Made by a program: the position numbers and the translations under genes | Assembly: GCF_009735685.1 (NCBI RefSeq) | Contig: NZ_WHPN01000331.1 | Coordinates: 1-44,854 of the forward strand | Direction of reading: 5' to 3' | Source of the DNA: Streptomyces lycii | Lineage (GTDB): Bacteria > Actinomycetota > Actinomycetes > Streptomycetales > Streptomycetaceae | DNA length: 44,854 nucleotides | Shown: positions 41,477 to 44,854 of the stretch, in pieces | How the letters are laid out: every line of letters begins with the position of its first letter | Position numbering within the stretch: position 1 is the first letter of the stretch | Notes under the pieces: generated by a model | Told to the model about the DNA's origin: nothing | Database searches by the model: none | The model's input: only the letters and a program-made list of their open reading frames with translations

Positions 41477-42097
41477 ATGGCCACCACCGACGAACTGCGC
41501 AAGACCCTGACCGACCCGACCCCCCTCTACGCGGCCGTCGGCACCGCCGACCTCGCGGCCGAGAAGCTGCGGGAGGTGCCCGCTCTGATCGAGAAGCTGC
41601 GCGCGGAGGCTCCGGAGCGGTTCGAGGCCGTCCGTGCGACCGACCCGAAGGCCGTGCAGGAACGGGTGGCGCAGCAGGCCCGGGAGGCGCAGAGCACCGT
41701 TCAGACCAAGCTGACCGAGGTTCTGGGCACCCTGGACACCGACATCAAGAAGCTGCGCGAGACCGCGCAGACGCTGGCGCTGCAGGGCGTCGGCCGCGCC
41801 GCCGAGTACGCGGTGCGCGCCCGGGAGACGTACGACGAGCTGGCCGAGCGCGGCCGGGGCACCGTACAGACCTGGCGCGGCGAGGTCGCCGACGAGGTGC
41901 AGGAGATCGCCGTCGCCGTCGAGCCCGGGACGAAGCCGGAGCCGGCGCCCGAGGTGAAGGCCGCCGCCGAGGCCGTCGCCCCGAAGGCCGCCGAGCAGCC
42001 GGCCGCGAAGCCGGCCGCCGCCAAGCCCGCCGCGGCGAAGAAGCCCGCGGCCCGCAAGGCCCCGGCGAAGAAGCAGGCGCCGAAGTCCGCGGAGTGA
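41477..42097 (+). CDS. HbhA-like protein (heparin-binding haemagglutinin family)
   Basis: 206 aa. It starts MATTDELRKTLTDPTPLYAAVGT, with a long coiled-coil helical central part (about residues 25-150) and a Lys/Ala/Pro-rich tail of PAAKPAA/KKPAARKAP-type repeats, the domain layout of mycobacterial HbhA. The basic tail may bind nucleic acid or acidic polymers. GGAGG lies 10 nt before the ATG, 22 bp after the XRE stop, so it is co-transcribed. Its role in Streptomyces is not established. Confidence 0.85.
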   Translation: MATTDELRKTLTDPTPLYAAVGTADLAAEKLREVPALIEKLRAEAPERFEAVRATDPKAVQERVAQQAREAQSTVQTKLTEVLGTLDTDIKKLRETAQTLALQGVGRAAEYAVRARETYDELAERGRGTVQTWRGEVADEVQEIAVAVEPGTKPEPAPEVKAAAEAVAPKAAEQPAAKPAAAKPAAAKKPAARKAPAKKQAPKSAE

Positions 42098-42210
42098 TCC
42101 CGCGGCCGGTGCGGGGCCGGTGACCTCGCGGCGGCAGGCCTCGCGACCGGAGCAGTGGCTCCGCGGGCGGCCGCACGGGCGGTGGGACGCGGCCCGTGGG
42201 CGCGCCCACG

Positions 42211-42252
42211 GTCCGCTGATCACCGTCCGTTGATCACCGTCCGTTGATCACC
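42211..42252. repeat. Three 14-bp tandem repeats
   Basis: GTCCGCTGATCACC, GTCCGTTGATCACC, GTCCGTTGATCACC, directly before the terminator. Confidence 0.9.
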
Positions 42253-42258
42253 GGCAGC

Positions 42259-42297
42259 ACAACGGGCCGGGCACATCTGGAGTGCCCGGCCCGTTGT
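42259..42297 (+). terminator. Strong hairpin terminator after hbhA-like gene
   Basis: 15-bp perfect stem (core CAACGGGCCGGGCA / TGCCCGGCCCGTTG), 9-nt loop, no U-tract. Confidence 0.88.
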
Positions 42298-42379
42298 ACG
42301 GGTACGGTGGCGGGCGCGGCGTGACGGCCACGAGCGGTGACAGGGCATCGCGGCAGGACGCAGGGAACCGACGATTCAG

Positions 42380-42736
42380 GTGGTGGACGGCGTGTTGGTA
42401 CAGGGCTTCTACTCGGTGCTGGGGATCATTTCCCTCGCCCTCGGCGCGTTCAGCCTGTTCGCGTTCATCGACTCGGCGATCCGCAGCGAGGACGCCTACC
42501 GGGCGGCGAACAAGCAGACCAAGCCGTTCTGGCTGATCATCCTGGGGCTCGCGGTCCTGGTGAACTTCCTCTTCGGCATCATGTCGATCCTGCCGATCAT
42601 CGGCCTGATCGCCACCATCGTGTACGTCGTCGACGTACGGCCCGCGGTCAAGCAGATCTCCGGTGGCGGTCGCGGCGGCGGACGCCGGGGCAGCAGCTCG
42701 GACGGCCCGTACGGCCCGTACAACGGCGGCCGCTGA
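42380..42736 (+). CDS. DUF2516 membrane protein
   Basis: 118 aa. Two transmembrane helices (about residues 9-32, FYSVLGIISLALGAFSLFAFID, and 49-80, LIILGLAVLVNFLFGIMSIL onward) are separated by IRSEDAYRAANKQTKPFW, the family's cytosolic loop. The C-terminus is Gly/Arg/Ser-rich. GACGAT (42370-42375) fits a leaderless start at the second GTG (42383). DUF2516 is of unknown function; it follows hbhA homologues in many actinobacteria. Confidence 0.88.
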   Translation: MVDGVLVQGFYSVLGIISLALGAFSLFAFIDSAIRSEDAYRAANKQTKPFWLIILGLAVLVNFLFGIMSILPIIGLIATIVYVVDVRPAVKQISGGGRGGGRRGSSSDGPYGPYNGGR

Positions 42737-43178
42737 ACCGCCGGCCCGCCCGGCCCGTCCCTCCGGCCCGCCCGGCCCGTCCCTCCGGCCCGCCCCTCCG
42801 ACCTGTCCGCCCGGCCCGTCCGGCCGGCTCGCAGCCGCGCGGGCAGAGGCAGCCCGACCGGTGCGGCCGCACGACCGGAGACCGCCGGTCCGCCGGCAGC
42901 CGCCCGCCCGGAGACCGCCCGGCCGGGCCGGAGCCACGCCCCCGAGGCGCTCCCGTCGCGGGCCGTCCGGCAGGCCCGCAAGCCGCCCGGCCACCCCGGG
43001 CCGCGGGCATCCCCCGCTCCGCTCCCGGCCGTCCCGTCCGTCCGTCCCGTCCGTCCGCCCCGGCAGGACGCCCCGCCCAGCAGCCCTCCGCCCGTAGTCG
43101 ATCCCGCCCAGCAGCCCCCGCCCGCAGTCGGCCCGCCCGGCGGGCGCTCGCCGGCAGACCACCCGCCCGGCAGGGCGC
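42737..43178. other. Gene-free interval with GC-rich repeats
   Basis: A 22-bp unit beginning GGCCCGCCCGGCCCGTCC repeats at 42743-42764 and 42765-42786; GTCCGTCC-type repeats follow near 43020-43060. No coding frame is convincing. Confidence 0.6.
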
Positions 43179-44555
43179 TCAGCGCCGCCCGCGGTCCAGC
43201 AGCAGGACGGCGACGTCGTCCGTCAGCTCGCCGCCGTTCAGCGCCCGCACCTCGGCGATCGCCGCGTCCAGCAGCTCCTCGCCGCGCAGCCCCTGCTCCC
43301 GCAGCCGGGCGATCATCTCCACCATGCCGTCCTGGCCGAGCCGCTGCGTGCCTCCGCCGACATGGCCCTCGATGAGCCCGTCGGTGTACATCATCAGGCT
43401 CCAGGCACCGCCCAGCTCCACCTGTCGGCGCGGCCAGCGGGCGTTCGGCAGCACCCCCAGCGCCGGGCCGCAGTCCTCGAAGGGCAGCAGCCGCGGCAGC
43501 TGCGCCTCGCGCACCACCAGCGGCGCCGGGTGCCCCGCGAGGCACAGGCCCGCGCGGCGCCCGTCGGGGGCGATGTCGACGGTGCACAGCGTCGCGAAGA
43601 TCTCGTCGTTCGGCCGCTCGTTCTCCAGCACCTTCTGCAGCGTGCACAGCAGCTGGTCGCCGCAGAGCCCCGCGAAGGTCAGCGAGCGCCAGGCGATGCG
43701 GAGCAGCACACCGAGCGCCGCCTCGTCCGGGCCGTGCCCGCAGACGTCGCCGATCATGACGTGCACGGTGCCGTCGGGCGTGCGCACCGTGTCGTAGAAG
43801 TCGCCGCCGAGCAGCGCACGGCTGCGGCCGGGGCGGTAGCGGGCGGCGAAGCGCAGCGGGGAGCCCTCCAGCAGCGGCTTCGGCAGCAGGCCGCGTTCGA
43901 GCCGGGAGTTCTCCTGGCCGCGCAGCCGTGACTCGGTGAGCTGGCGCTGCGCGACGTCGGCGCGCTTGCGTTCGACGGCGTAGCGGATGGCGCGACCCAG
44001 TGCGCGGCCATCCAGCTCCTCGCGGAAGAGATAGTCCTGTGCGCCGACGCGCACGGCCTCCGCGCCGCGCTCGGCGTCCGACTCGGCCGTCAGGACGAGT
44101 ACGGCGTGGCTGGGCGCGAGCCGCAGCACCCGCCGCAGCGTCTCCAGCTCCGCCCCCGCCTGCCGGCCTCCCGGTCCGCCCAGCGCCAGGTCGAGCAGGA
44201 TGCAGTCGACGTCGGCGCTCAGCAGCCGTTCCGCCTCGGTGAGATTGCGGGCGGTGCGGATCCGTACGGGCTCTCCGACGGCGTCGAGCTGGGCGGGGAC
44301 CGGGACGACACCGCTCGGTTCGTCCTCGATCACGAGAAGCGTCAGCGTGCCGTTCCCGGTCGGTGCCGGGCCCGGCAGGTCCGGTGCCGCGGCCGGTCCG
44401 GGCGTCTCCGACGCGGGGGCCCCGTGCGGCCACGGCCCGTGGTCCGGCACGGTCACGGCGCCGGCCGGGTACTCCGCCGTGGAGTACGGCAGCGGTCCGG
44501 CCGGACCGCCTTCCGCAGCCAGGGTCTCCCCCTGACGCTGCGCGGGTACGGGCAT
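43179..44555 (-). CDS. Receiver-PP2C (RsbU-like) phosphatase
   Basis: 458 aa. A Pro/Ala-rich N-terminus (1 to about 65) precedes a receiver domain (LTLLVIEDEPSG, DCILLDLALGG, AVLVLTAESDAE) and a short coiled-coil linker (ERKRADVAQRQLTESRLRGQE). The PP2C/SpoIIE phosphatase has GGDFYDTVRTPDGTVHVMIGDVCGHG, SLMMYTDGLIEGHVG and LTDDVAVLLL, with the metal-binding Asp residues intact. It dephosphorylates an anti-anti-sigma factor in family members; partner unknown here. The SD GGGAAGGAAC precedes the ATG. Confidence 0.93.
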   Translation of the reverse strand: MPVPAQRQGETLAAEGGPAGPLPYSTAEYPAGAVTVPDHGPWPHGAPASETPGPAAAPDLPGPAPTGNGTLTLLVIEDEPSGVVPVPAQLDAVGEPVRIRTARNLTEAERLLSADVDCILLDLALGGPGGRQAGAELETLRRVLRLAPSHAVLVLTAESDAERGAEAVRVGAQDYLFREELDGRALGRAIRYAVERKRADVAQRQLTESRLRGQENSRLERGLLPKPLLEGSPLRFAARYRPGRSRALLGGDFYDTVRTPDGTVHVMIGDVCGHGPDEAALGVLLRIAWRSLTFAGLCGDQLLCTLQKVLENERPNDEIFATLCTVDIAPDGRRAGLCLAGHPAPLVVREAQLPRLLPFEDCGPALGVLPNARWPRRQVELGGAWSLMMYTDGLIEGHVGGGTQRLGQDGMVEMIARLREQGLRGEELLDAAIAEVRALNGGELTDDVAVLLLDRGRR

Positions 44556-44854
44556 TGCTCGGTTCCTTCCCTCCCCCCGAGGGCAAGGCGCCGCCGATCA
44601 GCAGGCGCCGAGGCCCGGTACACGCCGAAATGGTCGGATCGCGGGCTGTGCCCGGGCGCATGTCAGGCGATGACGATAGCGGCACGGCCCGGTGGAAAGG
44701 AATGCCAACGGGCCGACGGTCGCTGTCATATGCCGCGGGATGCGGACGGTTTGCCCCGACATGAGTTGATCTCTCCGTTGACGCCCGATGACGAACGTCA
44801 CTACGGAACCAACACTTCCGGCAGCCGGGAGAGTTGGGACCGCCCAGCCCCCGG
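44556..44854. other. Upstream region of PP2C gene, no gene seen
   Basis: Less GC-rich than average near 44700-44820 and probably contains promoters. No ORF with good codon bias was recognised. Confidence 0.5.

Overview
The window is about 72-75% GC with strong third-position GC bias, and it carries Streptomyces marker genes: the nickel regulator Nur, the c-di-GMP-dependent anti-WhiG factor RsiG, a WhiJ-like HTH/DUF397/anti-sigma cluster, and leaderless TAnnnT-N6-ATG/GTG gene starts. It reads as a Streptomyces chromosome segment. I see no rRNA, tRNA, CRISPR array, insertion sequence, prophage or complete biosynthetic gene cluster.

Layout. 1-8.0 kb: conserved actinobacterial block: membrane protein (cut by the window edge), DUF2993/LmeA-like protein, a 26-aa Cys-containing leader peptide, rhodanese sseA, DUF1416/SseC-like protein, DUF3099, DsrE-like protein, three tandem paralogous membrane-anchored proteins, a 33-aa membrane peptide and a nitrobindin/FABP-like protein. 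8.0-9.7 kb: WhiJ-like cluster. 9.7-11.6 kb: Lnu(B)-like nucleotidyltransferase with a leaderless MANFS micro-ORF attenuator, and a separate AadA-like adenylyltransferase. 11.6-14.9 kb: a coupled VTC (polyphosphate polymerase)-DUF4956-CotH kinase operon. 15.1-18.2 kb: nur, ygfZ-like, dtd, rsiG. 18.6-24.8 kb: Eis-like acetyltransferase, small membrane protein/GntR/HAD module, MMPL transporter. 25.6-32.1 kb: NarL-type two-component system, DrrAB-like ABC exporter with a divergent TetR gene. 32.2-37.5 kb: Rpn-like nuclease, vgb-GNAT operon and an ABC-F protein with a putative SD-sequestering leader. 37.8-40.7 kb: TetR/GNAT pair, CMD-family protein, TmrB-like ATPase. 40.9-44.6 kb: XRE regulator-HbhA-like-DUF2516 block (same order as M. 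tuberculosis Rv0474-0476) and a receiver-PP2C phosphatase.

The main theme is a dispersed set of intrinsic resistance-type genes (Lnu-like, AadA-like, Eis-like, Vgb, ABC-F, TmrB-like, DrrAB-like, MMPL) embedded in housekeeping DNA. Two of them (lnu-like and ABC-F) have leaders in which a short upstream ORF segment is a perfect 10-nt complement of the Shine-Dalgarno region, the expected design of ribosome-stalling translational attenuators. The second theme is the VTC-DUF4956-CotH operon, which looks like an uncharacterised trans-envelope polyphosphate/phosphorylation system. A third is extensive short tandem repeat growth, both between genes and inside linkers of at least five proteins. All functional statements come from motif recognition by eye; no database search was run.
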